From: DAHUYF01 sp963838385
Lineage (GTDB): Bacteria > Pseudomonadota > Alphaproteobacteria > ATCC43930 > CGMCC-115725
Assembly: GCA_963838385.1 (NCBI GenBank)
Contig: CAWIRE010000006.1
Coordinates: 558,001-622,000, forward strand
Reading direction: 5' to 3'
Length of the DNA: 64,000 bases
Shown piece by piece: positions 49,493-59,475 of this stretch. The notes below the pieces were generated by a model. The model saw nothing but the letters and a program-made list of their open reading frames with translations, was not told the DNA's origin and did no database searches. A program made the translations under genes and the position numbers. The number at the start of each line of letters is the position of its first letter. Within the stretch, counting starts at the first letter, position 1.

Positions 49493-50770
49493 CCCACAGC
49501 TGTCCGGTTCGGGTTTCAGTTCCACTGGAGGGTCATTTGAGCGGCGTTGATCTGCGGGGGTGGATCGAGCTGCAACAGTCGATCGATGGGCCTGCGGTGC
49601 ATCAGGTTGGCGCGAACCAGTCTGGCGAAGGCGAGAGGGCTTCGAATGGCGGTTTGCGTCGCCTGAGCGAGGCGAAGCAGCAGGAAGGCGATCAGCGCCA
49701 CCGCGATCTGGATACGCACGGCGTTTTCGGAGGTGCCGAGGAAGTGGTTGATCTTCAGGACCTGCTTGACCCAGCGGAAGAACAGTTCGATCGCCCAGCG
49801 GCGCTGGTAAAGATCGGCGATTTCCTGGGCGGTTGCGTCGAGGTCATTGCTCAGCAGGCGCAAGATCTTGCCCGCCTCGGTCATGACCCGGACCTCGCGC
49901 ACGGCGTGTTGCATGGGGTTGCGCCGGTTGTTGCACTGGCGCGCGGGGAGGAAGCCGATGCGATCGCTGAGGATCGTGCTGTCTTGGGGCAGAGGCAGCT
50001 CCTCGATGAGTTCGAGCGGGGTGTTGGCCTTGAAGCGGGTCACGATCCGGCATTGCGCCGCGTCGAGTTTCGCCCACCAGCCATAGTCGTAGTAACCGAG
50101 GTCGAAGACATAGGTGGCTCCGGCGTCGATCGGCATCTGTTGCGCAACGCTGATGTCGGTGACGTTCGCCGCGCTGACCGCGGCGTAGATCGGCCGATCG
50201 GCGTCGGCATCGTAGATGACGTGCACCTTGGCACCGCAGACCCCGGCCGAGAACCGCGCCCAGTTGGCGCTGTATCCGGTCAGACGCACACCTGTGGCGT
50301 CGATGAGATAGGTGGTTTCGGCAAGCTTGCGGCGCAGCCCACGATGGGCCTGCGCCATCATCATCGCCAGAAGCTCGGCGAACATCGCCGCCGGCCGCAC
50401 CGCATTGGCATCGCTCAGTGTCGAGCGCCGCGGTGGCTCAACACCCAGATGGTAGAGCCGGTCCGCGTGGCTCTCCAAGCCGTCCACGATCTCGCGCAGG
50501 CTTATGGCGCCCGAAAGCTGCCCGTGCAGCAGCGCCACGAACTGGCTCTTCGTCGTCAGCCGGCGGACGCCCGCATCAGCCCCATGGGCTTCCACCATCC
50601 GATCGAACACAGGCCACGGAACGTGCTTAAGAACACTATGAAGTACGCTATTCTGATGCCGCATGGCGTCGATCCTCATCTCGTGTCCCGGAACGTTTGC
50701 CGACGTCCAGGACCGAGTAGAATCAACGCCATGCGCTTCGTCCACAAAAACCCAACCGGACAGCCGTGGG
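49493..50770 (-). mobile_element. IS4-family insertion sequence (1,278 bp)
   Basis: Bounded by inverted repeats of about 23 bp: left end 'cccacagctgtccggtt' from 49493, and right end, read on the complement from 50770, 'cccacggctgtccggtt', both continuing with 'gggttt'. Flanked by the 5-bp direct repeat ACAAG (49488-49492 and 50771-50775), the probable target duplication. It contains a single intact transposase gene, so the element looks complete and recent. Confidence 0.85.
49516..50664 (-). CDS. IS4-family transposase
   Basis: A 382-residue transposase with a DUF4372-type N-terminus ('MRHQNSVLHSVLKHVPWPVF', 'SGAISLREIVDGLESH') and a DDE_Tnp_1 catalytic core. Catalytic aspartates are in 'TYLIDATGVRL' and 'YVFDLGYYDYGW'. 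The IS4 YREK signature is perfect in 'YQRRWAIELFFRWVKQ'. ATG 50664 is the family start; longer upstream frames run across the IS end and are not real. Confidence 0.92.
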   Translation of the reverse strand: MRHQNSVLHSVLKHVPWPVFDRMVEAHGADAGVRRLTTKSQFVALLHGQLSGAISLREIVDGLESHADRLYHLGVEPPRRSTLSDANAVRPAAMFAELLAMMMAQAHRGLRRKLAETTYLIDATGVRLTGYSANWARFSAGVCGAKVHVIYDADADRPIYAAVSAANVTDISVAQQMPIDAGATYVFDLGYYDYGWWAKLDAAQCRIVTRFKANTPLELIEELPLPQDSTILSDRIGFLPARQCNNRRNPMQHAVREVRVMTEAGKILRLLSNDLDATAQEIADLYQRRWAIELFFRWVKQVLKINHFLGTSENAVRIQIAVALIAFLLLRLAQATQTAIRSPLAFARLVRANLMHRRPIDRLLQLDPPPQINAAQMTLQWN

Positions 50771-50846
50771 ACAAGCCCGCGCATGACGACGGAGGGGTGT
50801 TGGCGAGCCGGGCCTTCGCTGCAGCGTTCCTGCAACCGCTCTGACC

Positions 50847-52175
50847 ATGCAGGCGCCCCTCCTCCGCTTCTTCCAGGCGCTGCGCGATGGCGGCGTGCGC
50901 GTCTCGGTGGCCGAGAGCATCGATGCCTTCGCCGCGGTGTCCGTCATGGGGCTCGGCGACCGCGAGGCGCTGAAGGACGCGCTGGGGCTGGTGCTGGCCA
51001 AGACGCCGGCGGAGAAGTCCACGTTTACCGAGTGCTTCGACCTCTTCTTCACCCGCGACAGCCTCGCCGCGCTCTCCGGCGCCGAGCCGCCGCCTCCCGG
51101 CGAGGGCGGCGAGGACGGCTCGGCGCTCGGCCGGATGCTGCTCGAGGGCGACGGCATGGCGCTCGCCACCGCGATGGAGGCGGCGGCGAACGCCGTCGGC
51201 ATCTCCGAGATCAGCTTCTTCACCCAGGCCAACATCTACGGCCGGCGCATCCTCGACGCGATGGGCCTGGAAGCGCTCGACCGCGAGATCGAGGCGCTGC
51301 GGCGCGCGCCCGCGCCCGAGGCCGCCGCCCGCGCCGATCGCCTCGAGGCGCAGCGCACCCGTCTGCGCGACGGCGTGCGCGATTTCGTGCGCCGCCAGCT
51401 GGCGCTCTATGCCGACGGCAAGACCCGCGCCATGCGCGAGGAATTCCTCGCCACGGCCCGGCTCACCAGCCTCGACCGCAGCGATTTCCAGCGCATGCAC
51501 GGTCTCGTGCGCGTTCTCGCCAAGCGCCTCGCCGCCCGGCACGCCCTTGTCCGCCGCCGCGCGCGGCGCGGCCAGCTCGATCTGCGCCGCACGCTGCGCC
51601 AGAACATGGGCCTCGACGGCATGCTCTTCCGCACTTCCTGGAAGCGCCGGAAGATCGAGCGGCCCAAGGTGATGGCGCTGTGCGACGTCAGCGGCTCGGT
51701 CGCCTCCGTCGCGCGCTTCCTGCTGCTCTTCCTCTACAGCATGCACGAGGTGATGGCGGGGCTGCGCGCCTTCGCCTTCTCCGACCGGCTGGTCGAGGTC
51801 AGCGATCTCCTCGAGCGCCTCGAGATCGAGGCGGCGATCGCCGCGATCCTGCGCGAGGTGGGCTTCGGCTCCAGCGATTACGGCCGCTCGCTTGAGGATT
51901 TCGAGCGCGCCGCGATGCCGCTGCTCGACCGCCAGACCAGCGTCATCATCCTGGGCGACGGCCGCAGCAACTACACCGACCCGCGCGCCGATCTCCTCCA
52001 GGCGATCCAGAAGCGTGCCAAGCGCGTCATCTGGCTCAACCCCGAGCCCCAATCCCTCTGGGGCTCCGGCGACAGCGAGATGCTGCGCTACCGCCCCTTC
52101 TGCCACTACGCCGGCACCTGCAACAGCCTGCGCCACCTCGAGCGCGCGATGACGGATCTGCTGGCCTCCGGTTGA
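50847..52175 (+). CDS. VWA-domain protein, CoxE-like
   Basis: A 442-residue protein of the CoxE-like VWA family, normally partner of a MoxR ATPase. The N-terminal helical part opens 'LLRFFQALRDGGVRVSVAESI'. The VWA domain (about 265-430) has the MIDAS motif 'CDVSGSVASVARF' and later 'SSDYGRSLEDF' and 'VIILGDGRSNY'. Its natural promoter or co-transcription with moxR is interrupted by the IS4 element 76 bp upstream, so expression may now depend on another promoter. Confidence 0.9.
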   Translation: MQAPLLRFFQALRDGGVRVSVAESIDAFAAVSVMGLGDREALKDALGLVLAKTPAEKSTFTECFDLFFTRDSLAALSGAEPPPPGEGGEDGSALGRMLLEGDGMALATAMEAAANAVGISEISFFTQANIYGRRILDAMGLEALDREIEALRRAPAPEAAARADRLEAQRTRLRDGVRDFVRRQLALYADGKTRAMREEFLATARLTSLDRSDFQRMHGLVRVLAKRLAARHALVRRRARRGQLDLRRTLRQNMGLDGMLFRTSWKRRKIERPKVMALCDVSGSVASVARFLLLFLYSMHEVMAGLRAFAFSDRLVEVSDLLERLEIEAAIAAILREVGFGSSDYGRSLEDFERAAMPLLDRQTSVIILGDGRSNYTDPRADLLQAIQKRAKRVIWLNPEPQSLWGSGDSEMLRYRPFCHYAGTCNSLRHLERAMTDLLASG

Positions 52176-52212
52176 GCGGCGCTGCCCTCGAAACGGAATC
52201 GCCGACCGCCGT

Positions 52213-52231
52213 GCTGAAGCGGCGCTTCAGC
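52213..52231 (+). terminator. Hairpin after the VWA gene
   Basis: Perfect 8-bp stem GCTGAAGC/GCTTCAGC with a 3-nt GGC loop, 37 bases past the VWA stop. There is no T run, so it may be a weak terminator or part of the regulatory region of the efflux operon. Confidence 0.4.
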
Positions 52232-52269
52232 TTCGCGTAAGCTTGCCGGGCTCCGCGTAATCCTGCCGT
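52231..52269 (+). promoter_or_regulatory. Tandem 20-bp operator-like repeat before the efflux operon
   Basis: Two copies of 'cttcGCGTAAgctTGCCGg' (52231-52249) and 'ctccGCGTAAtccTGCCGt' (52251-52269), identical at 15 of 19 positions and exactly 20 bp apart. That places both on the same DNA face every two turns. OmpR-family winged-helix proteins typically bind such tandem sites; the operon encodes one (53978). Assignment to that regulator is inference. Confidence 0.5.
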
Positions 52270-52385
52270 AATGTCGGCTTCAGGTCGATGTAAGCCCGAC
52301 CTCCTATCGTCATCCGCGACACCAGGGATCGCCTCGGAAAGCGCGGTGTCGCGATCGCGATCCGTCGCCATTTTCGGGAACCTCC

Positions 52386-53978
52386 ATGCGCCTGCGCTTC
52401 ACCGGGTTTGCAGTCATCACGGCGATTGCGATGCTGCTCGCCGGCTGCTCGGTCGGCCCCGACTTTCTCCGCCCCGCCCCGCCCAAGGATGCGGGCTACG
52501 CGCCGACGCCGCTGCCCAAGGCGACGGCCGCCGCGGCCGTCCAGGGCGGCGACGCGCAGCGCTTCATCGCCGGCGGCGACATCCGCTTCGACTGGTGGAC
52601 GGCGTTCCAGTCGCCGGCGCTCGACGCGCTGGTGGAGCGAGCGATCAGGGCCAATCCGACGATCGAGGCGGCGCAGCGCGCACTCGCCGCGGCGGAGGAG
52701 AATGTCTATGCCCAGCAGGGCTTCTTCTTCCCGACGGTCGGCGTGGGCTATCAGTTCCAGCGCCAGATGGTGGCGGGCAATCTCGCGAACAGCGTGGCGC
52801 CGGGCGTCCAGGGCAATGGCCGCGACATCGCCGCCTTCCAGAACCCCACCGGCGAGCCGCACAACAAGGCGCTCTACTACAATTTCCATACCGCGCAGGT
52901 GACGGTGGGCTACACGCCGGACGTGTTCGGCCTCAACCGGCGGCAGGTCGAATCGCTGGAGGCGCAGGAAGCCGTGCAGCGCTTCGAGCTCGAGGCCACC
53001 TACATCACGCTCGCCGCCAACGTCGTCGCCGCCGCCGTCCAGGAAGCTTCGGTGCGCGCGCAGATCGCCGCGGTCGAGGAGATCATCGCCATCAACGTCA
53101 AATCGCTCGACCTGCTGCGGGCGCAGCAGCAGGACGGCTATGCCATGGGCATCAACGTTGCGGCGCAGGAGGCGGCGCTGGCGGCGGCAAGGCAGCTGCT
53201 GCCGCCGCTGCAGAGCCAGTTCGAGCAGACGCGGGATCTCATCCGCGCGCTGGTCGGCACTCTGCCCAACGAGGATGTCGGCGAGACCTTCGATCTCGCC
53301 TCGCTGCACCTGCCGCGGCAGCTGCCGCTCAGCATCCCCTCGAAGCTCGTCGAGCAGCGTCCCAACGTCCGCGCCGCCGAAGAGCAATTGCGCGCCGCCA
53401 ACGCCCAGGTCGGCGTCGCCATCGCCAACCGGCTGCCGCTCTTCTCGATCACCGCCGCGGCCGGCGGGACGGCCACCGAATTCGACCAGATGTTCAGCCC
53501 CGGCGGTCCGTTCTGGAGCATCATCGGCTCGGTCACGCAGCCGGTCTTCGACGGCGGCACGCTGCGTCACCGCGAGCGCGCCGCGGACGAGGCGCTCTAC
53601 GAGGCGGCGGCGCAATACCGCAGCACCGTCATCACCGCCTATCAGAACGTGGCGGATACGCTGCATGTGCTGGTCTCGGATGCCGATGCGCTCGCGGCCG
53701 CGCTCGAGGCGGAGCAGGCGGCGAAGAAGACGCTCGACCTGACGCGCGCCCAGATGGAGCACGGCTATGTCAGCTACCTGGTCCTGCTCCAGGCGGAGCA
53801 GGCCTATCAGCAGGCGCTGCTCAGCCTGGTGCAGGCGCAGGCGACCCGGTTCGGCGACACCGCCGCGCTGTTCGAGGCCCTGGGCGGCGGCTGGTGGAAC
53901 CGCACCGGCGAGAATGCCGGCGCGCCGGGTAAATCCGCCGCCGCATCCGCGGACCAGCGGCAGGCGAGCGTCCGGTGA
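52386..53978 (+). CDS. RND efflux outer-membrane factor, NodT/OprM family
   Basis: A 530-residue lipoprotein (signal 'AIAMLLAGCSVGPDF', lipobox Cys at about 21) forming the outer-membrane duct of a tripartite pump. Two OEP repeats are visible with hallmark blocks 'FDWWTAFQSPALDALVERAI', 'YTPDVFGLNRRQVES', 'LPLFSITAAAGG' and 'PVFDGGTLRHRERAADEALY'. It is the first gene of the efflux operon; its stop overlaps the next start (TGATG). Confidence 0.93.
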   Translation: MRLRFTGFAVITAIAMLLAGCSVGPDFLRPAPPKDAGYAPTPLPKATAAAAVQGGDAQRFIAGGDIRFDWWTAFQSPALDALVERAIRANPTIEAAQRALAAAEENVYAQQGFFFPTVGVGYQFQRQMVAGNLANSVAPGVQGNGRDIAAFQNPTGEPHNKALYYNFHTAQVTVGYTPDVFGLNRRQVESLEAQEAVQRFELEATYITLAANVVAAAVQEASVRAQIAAVEEIIAINVKSLDLLRAQQQDGYAMGINVAAQEAALAAARQLLPPLQSQFEQTRDLIRALVGTLPNEDVGETFDLASLHLPRQLPLSIPSKLVEQRPNVRAAEEQLRAANAQVGVAIANRLPLFSITAAAGGTATEFDQMFSPGGPFWSIIGSVTQPVFDGGTLRHRERAADEALYEAAAQYRSTVITAYQNVADTLHVLVSDADALAAALEAEQAAKKTLDLTRAQMEHGYVSYLVLLQAEQAYQQALLSLVQAQATRFGDTAALFEALGGGWWNRTGENAGAPGKSAAASADQRQASVR

Positions 53979-54766
53979 TGTCTGCGCCGGTCGACAGGTC
54001 TGCTCCGATGACGGGCGACATCATCAGAAGCGCCGGCCGGCGAGCCCGAGCGCTGTCGGAGGCGAACGGCGCGCGCCAGTCCCTGCCAGAGGCCGGGAGC
54101 GGTGCGGTCAAGCTGCTTCTGGTCGAGGCGAACCCCGATTTGTCGCGGGAGCTCAAGCGGCTGCTCGACGCCGCCGGATTCGATGTCGAGCTTGGCGGCG
54201 GCGAGAGGGCGAGCGAGGCCGCGCCGGCACATTTCCCCATCGTCCTGATCGGCGCCGGGACACGGCCCGAGGACCGCACGAAACTCGTTCGCCGGAGCGC
54301 CGAGACGATGCCGTTGCTGGTGTTGGCGGCGCCTCCCGAGGAGTCCGGCGCATCGCGGGCGATGACGGCGCGCGAGCATCTGGTGAAGGAGTTTCAGATC
54401 GAGGCGGTGGTGACACGGCTGCAGTCGCTGCTCGGGCAACAGCGACCGTCGCGCCGGCCGGGGCTCCGCTTCGGCAATGTCTCGATCGACGGCGACGGAC
54501 AGGTCGTCGTCGGCGGCGAGGCCGGCTATTTCCAGCCGACCGAGGTCGCCCTGCTCGCGCTGCTGATGCGCCGCAAGGGAAAGATCGTCCCGAAGCGGTC
54601 GATCGAGGTGAGCCTCTACGGAAAATCCGACGGGACGACGGCGAATGCCGTCGAGGTCCGCATCCATCGGCTGCGCCGCAGCCTGGCGGCCGCCGCGGCC
54701 AACCTCCGCATCCGCACGGTGCGGAACGGCGGCTATTTCATTGTACGCCATGACCCGCCGCGTTGA
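53978..54766 (+). CDS. Atypical OmpR-family regulator with degenerate receiver
   Basis: A 262-residue protein. About 35 disordered residues precede a receiver-like domain (about 42-155) and a C-terminal winged helix (about 165-258: 'FQPTEVALLALLMRRKGKIVPK', 'NAVEVRIHRLRRSLAAAA', 'TVRNGGYFIV'). The receiver is degenerate: the usual phospho-acceptor strand ends 'IVLIGAGTRPED' with no Asp, and only Glu/Asn remain of the acidic pocket ('LLLVEANPDLS'). It may be controlled without phosphorylation. No kinase gene is adjacent. It probably controls the efflux operon it sits in. Confidence 0.82.
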   Translation: MSAPVDRSAPMTGDIIRSAGRRARALSEANGARQSLPEAGSGAVKLLLVEANPDLSRELKRLLDAAGFDVELGGGERASEAAPAHFPIVLIGAGTRPEDRTKLVRRSAETMPLLVLAAPPEESGASRAMTAREHLVKEFQIEAVVTRLQSLLGQQRPSRRPGLRFGNVSIDGDGQVVVGGEAGYFQPTEVALLALLMRRKGKIVPKRSIEVSLYGKSDGTTANAVEVRIHRLRRSLAAAAANLRIRTVRNGGYFIVRHDPPR

Positions 54767-54911
54767 GCGCGCGTGGCGCGGACCGGCCGGCGCGGAGCGC
54801 CATCGCGGCGTGCCGTTCCGACGGTTCAACGTCCGGCCCGGGCCGCAGGCTCATGCCGCACGACATCAGGTCCGGCGCTTCTCGCGGGACGCGGGCGAGG
54901 AGTGACCGAAA

Positions 54912-56134
54912 ATGCAAACCGACAAGTTCGACAAGAGGCTTGCCGCCGCCATCGTCGCGCTGCTGGTCCTGGCGATCGTGGCCTATCTCCGCATCGGCGC
55001 GACAGGTGCGACGGCGGATATGCCGCACGGGCAGCCGGCCGGCCAGGCCCAGGATCCGCCCCCGGGTCCGCCGAGCGTTGCGCTGACGGATGACCAGCTC
55101 AAATCGATCACCGTCGGGCCGGTCTCCGAGCGCGATTTTCCGCTGGAGAAGGAATCCTTCGGCAGCATCGACTTCAACGAAGACATGGCGGTCCAGGTCT
55201 TCACGCCCTATCAGGGGCGGATCATCCAGGCCTTCGCCGAGCTCGGCGACGACGTGAAGAAGGGCGAGATCCTGTTCACCATCGAGAGCCCGGACCTGAT
55301 CCAGGCGGAATCGACTTTGATCGCGGCGGCGGGGGTTCGCGATCTGACCACCCGCGCGCTGGCGCGCGCCAAGGAACTGTACGCCAAGCAGGCGGCATCG
55401 CTCAGAAGGACTCGAGCAGGCGGATATCCGACCAGCAGACCGCCGAGGGCGCGCTACGGGCCGCGCGCGACGCGGTGCGCATCTTCGGCAAGACCGATGC
55501 CGAGATCGACACATGATCGCGACGCGGCGCGTCGACGACTCGCTGATCGTGCCGAGCCCGATCAGCGGCCGGGTCACGGCGCGCAACGCCGCAGCCCGGC
55601 CTGTTCGTCCAGCCGGGCAATCCGCCGGCGCCGTATACGGTCGCGGACATATCGACGATGTGGATGCTGGCCAACGTCGATCGAGAGCGACAGCCGCGGC
55701 TCTACCAGGTGGGACAGGAGGTGCAGCGTCTCGGTCATGGCCTTTCCCGGGCGGGTGTTCACGGCAAGATCACGCCGCATCGGCGCGACTGCGTCGATCC
55801 CAACATCCACCGCCTGCTGGTGCGCTCGGAGATCGCCGATCCCGGCGCACGAGCTCAGGCCCGGAATGTTCGCGAGCTTCGTGATCAGCACCGGCGCGCC
55901 GGTGCGCGCCCCGGCGGTCGCCGCTCGACGGCGTGGTGCGCGAGGGCGACGGCACGATGACCGTCTGGGTCACCACCGACCGCCGCCGCTTCACCCAGCG
56001 GACGGTCAAGATCGGCTTGCAGCAGGACGGCTACGACCAGATCGTCGAGGGTCTGCAGCCCGGCGAGCTGGTCGCCACCGAAGGCGCGCTGCTGCTCGAC
56101 AACATCGCTCAACAATATCGGCGCCGCCTCCTGA
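54912..56134 (+). pseudogene. RND adaptor (CzcB-like membrane fusion protein), multiple frameshifts
   Basis: The first 160 codons are clean: a membrane anchor ('LAAAIVALLVLAIVAYLRIG') and 'FTPYQGRIIQAFAELGDDVKKGEILFTI', the biotinyl-lipoyl half-motif of periplasmic adaptors. After about 55400 the frame changes repeatedly. Reading across frames recovers 'IVPSPISGRVTARNA', 'FVQPGNPPAPYTVADISTMW', 'SVMAFPGRVF', 'ELRPGMFASFVI' and 'GLQPGELVATEGALLLDN'. At least eight single-base indels are needed. Conservation is high between breaks, so the breaks are recent or artefactual. The end is approximate: TGA at 56132 in one reconstruction. Confidence 0.8.
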
Positions 56135-56182
56135 GGCGCGCACGCGCTGCGAGGTCGTGACGCTCATCGAAAGAGACCGCTC

Positions 56183-59100
56183 ATGCTGAAATCCCTCCTC
56201 GCCTTCGTTCTCACCCGCCGCGCGATCGTGCTCCTGGCGCTGATCGTCTTTGTCGGCGGCGGGCTGATCGCCTTCACTCAAGCTCAACATCGAGGCCTAT
56301 CCCAATCCGGCGCCGGTGATCCTCGAGATCACCGCGCAGGCGCCGGGCCTCTCGGCCGAGGAGATGGAGCGCTACTACACCATCCCGATGGAGATCGGTC
56401 TCTACTGCGACGCCGGGCATCGACAACATCCGCTCGACCTCGTTCTACGGGCTGTCGTTCGTCCGCGTCACGTTCAAATACGGCGTCGACTACTATTTCG
56501 CCTATACGCAGGCGGCGCTGAGCCTGCAGCAGAACGTCAGCGCTGCCGAACAACGTGCAGGCCGCAAATCCAGCAATCGAGCCTGGTCGGCGAGGTCTAT
56601 CGCTACCAGGTGGTCGGGCCGCCGCATTTCGGCCTGACCAATCTGCGCACGGTGCAGGACTGGATCGTCGCGCCGGCGGCTTTCGACCGTTCCCGGCGTG
56701 GTGCAAGTCAACAGCTGGGGCGGCACGACCAAGGAATTCGAGGTCGAGGTCGATCTGCGCAAGCTCGAGGCCTACGACGTCACCGTGCCGCAGGTGCTGC
56801 ACCGCGCTCGGCAATGCCAACGTCAACGTCGGCGGCCGCGAGATCACCATCGGCCAGCAATCGGTCAACATCCGCGGCATCGGCCTGATCGACAGCGGCG
56901 GCAACGACGACCTGACCAAGGGATACAACGTCAACGACATCGAGAACGTCGTGCTCACGCCAGTCCAACGGCGTTCCGGTGCGGGTCAAGGACGTGGCCA
57001 AGGTCTATGTCGGCTACGTGCCGCGGCTCGGCATGGCCGGCCGCGACCATCAGCGACGACGTGGTCGCGTCGATCGTCGTCATGGGCCGCACGCAGCACA
57101 CCAACGACATGGTGCCGCGAGATCAAGGCCGAGGTCGCAGAAGATGAACCGCGACGGCACCTTGCCGCCCGGGGTCAAGATCGTGCCGTACTACGACCGC
57201 ACCTCGCTGGTCGCCGTGACGACCCACACGGTCCTGCACAACCTGGTCTTCGGCTGCCTGCTGGTGTTCCTGATCCAGTGGATCTTCCTCGGCGATCTGC
57301 GCAGCGCCATCATCGTCGGCGTCAACATCCCGTTCGCGCTGTTCTTCACCATCATCATGCTGGTCTGCCAGGGCGAGGACGCCAATCTGCTGTCGGTCGG
57401 CGCGGTCGATTTCGGCATCATCGTCGATTCGGCCGTGATCCTGGTGGAGAACATCTTCCGCAATTTCCAGGCGAAGCCCGAGGAGCGGCGGCAGCTGCTG
57501 GAGCGATCTGGCCGAGGGCGGCTGGGGCGTCGATCCGACCAGCCCGCACGGCCCGTCGACGGTCAAGACTGGACCGACCGGCTGCGCCTGATCCTCGTCA
57601 GCGCCCTGCAGGTCGACCGGCGGTGTTGTTCTCCGCCGCGATCACCGTCGCCGCGTTCGTCCCGCTGTTCACGATGCAGGGCGTCGAGGGCCAGATCTTC
57701 GGCCCGATGGCGCGAACCTACGGCTTACGCGCTGGCCGGCGCGCTGATCGCCACCTTCACGGTGACGCCGGTGCTGGCGTCGCTGCTGCTGCCCGAAGCA
57801 GGTGCGGGAGGTCGAGACGCATCGTGGTGCGGGCGCTGCGTCGCGTCTACACGCCGGTGCTCAATTTGTCGCTCGCGCATCGCAGGACTCATGGTCGCCG
57901 TCGGCGTCGGCTTCCTGGTCGCTGATCGGGCTTGCTGTTCCCGTCTCGGCAGCGAGTTCCTGCCGGCGCTGGAAGAAGGCAATCTCTGGATCCGCGCCTC
58001 CATGCCGCCGACGATGTCGCTCGATGCCGGCGATCCGAGGCGACGCGCAAGATGCGCGAGATCCTGCTGCGCCATCCCGAGGTCATCACCGTGGTCTCGC
58101 AGCACGGCCGGCCGGACAACGGCAGCGACGCCTCGCCTTCTCCAACGTCGAACTCTTCGCGCCGCTGAAGCCCTACGACGAATGGCCGCCGGGCTGACCA
58201 AGGACAAGCTGACGAGAGCTGCAGGAGGAGTTCGAGGCGAGCTTCGCCGGGGGTCGTCTTCAATTTCTCGCAATACATCCAGGACAACATCGAGGAGGCG
58301 CATCTCCGGCGTCAAAGGCGCGAACTCGGTCAAGATCGTCGGTCCGAATCTCGAACATCCTCGAGGAGCTCGCCGAGCAGGTCGCGACGAGATGGACAGG
58401 TCCGCGGCATGGCGGATCTCGGCATCTTCCACGTCCTCGGCCAGCCCAACCTCGAACATCACGGATCGATCGCGACAAGGCGGCCCGCTACGGGCTCAAC
58501 ACCGGCGACGTGAACACCGTCGTCCAGGCCGCCATGGGCGGCACGGTCGCGACCACCGTGCTCGAAGGCGATCGCCAGTTCAATCTCGACGGTGCGCTTC
58601 GCGCCGAAATATCGCGACAGCATCGAAGACGATCGGCAACATCCGGTCGGCTATCAGACCGCGAGCGGCACCACAGCCTACATCCCGTTGCGCGAGCTGG
58701 CGACGATCACGCTCGATACCGGCGCCTCCTACATCTATCACGAGAGCAACCAGCGCTATCATTCCGGTCAAGTTCAGCGTGCGCGGCCGCGACCTCGGCG
58801 GCGCCGTCGCCGAGGCGCAGGCGCGGATCGCGCAGAACGTCAAGCTGCCGACGGGCTATCGCATCATCTGGGCGGGCGAGTTCGAGGATCTGCAGATGGC
58901 GCAGAAGCGCCTTGCGGTCATCGTGCCGATGAGCCTCGCGCTGATCGTCGTGCTGCTCTACGGCCTGTTCAATTCGCTGCGCGACAGCCTGCTGGCGCTG
59001 GCCGGCATCCCCTTCGCCATCGGCGGCGGCGTCCTGGCGCTGTTCGTTGACCGGCCTAGCCTTTCAGCATCTCGGCCGCGATCGGCTTCATCTCGCTGTT

Positions 59101-59465
59101 CGGCGTCTCGGTCATGAACGGCATCCTGATCATCACCTATTATCAACCAGCTCAGGCTGCAGAAATGCGCCCCGCTCGAGGCGATGTACCACGCCGCCGA
59201 GCAGCGGATGCGCCCGATGCTGATGACCGCGCTCTCCGCCTGCATCGGCCTCTTGCCGGCGGCGATCTCGACCGGCATCGGCAGCCAGGTGCAGCGTCCG
59301 CTTGCCACCGTGGTCGTCGGCGGCATGATCCTCGGCCCGATCCTGCTGCTCGTGGTCGTGCCGGCGCTGCAGATGCTGTTCCTCGGCAAGGATCACGGCC
59401 CCGGCTCCGGCCCTGCTGAACCGGAGACCGAGCCGGAGATGGACGCCATGCCGGGCGGCGAATGA
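56183..59465 (+). pseudogene. RND pump (CzcA-like, HME family), densely frameshifted
   Basis: Inner-membrane proton-driven pump of about 1,080 residues when frames are stitched. Recognisable in order: 'LLAFVLTRRAIVLLALIVFVGG', 'RYYTIPMEIGLY', 'QVNSWGGTTKEFEVEVDL', 'VPYYDRTSLVAVTTHTVLHNL', 'SVGAVDFGIIVDSAVILVEN' (HME-type helix 4), 'FVPLFTMQGVEGQIFGPMA', 'LGSEFLPALEEGNLWIRASM', 'PLRELATITLDTGASYIYHE' and 'MRPMLMTALSACIGLLPAA'. I count roughly 30 single-base insertions or deletions (for example near 56278, 56406, 56542, 56803, 56960, 57507, 57887). One stretch of 370 bp (57137-57507) is clean. Confidence 0.85.
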
Positions 59466-59475
59466 GGAGGCGCCC

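Larger units (their letters stand above)
49406..50790. repeat. Intergenic palindrome split by the IS4 element
   Basis: Left part (49406-49492): 'cgtcatgcccgggc...gcccgggcatccacg' style arms, then 'gtcttgc'/'gcaagac' and 'gcgcgggacaag'. The right part (50771-50790), 'acaagcccgcgcatgacgac', completes the last hairpin. Removing the IS plus one 5-bp duplicate gives 'gcgcgggacaagcccgcgc', a closed palindrome. This is a typical dispersed alphaproteobacterial repeat. Confidence 0.7.

Noticed and set aside
54738..55586. A 282-codon minus-strand frame over the regulator/adaptor junction
   Set aside because: Arg-rich antisense shadow; the plus strand carries the clear adaptor N-terminus with ribosome site.
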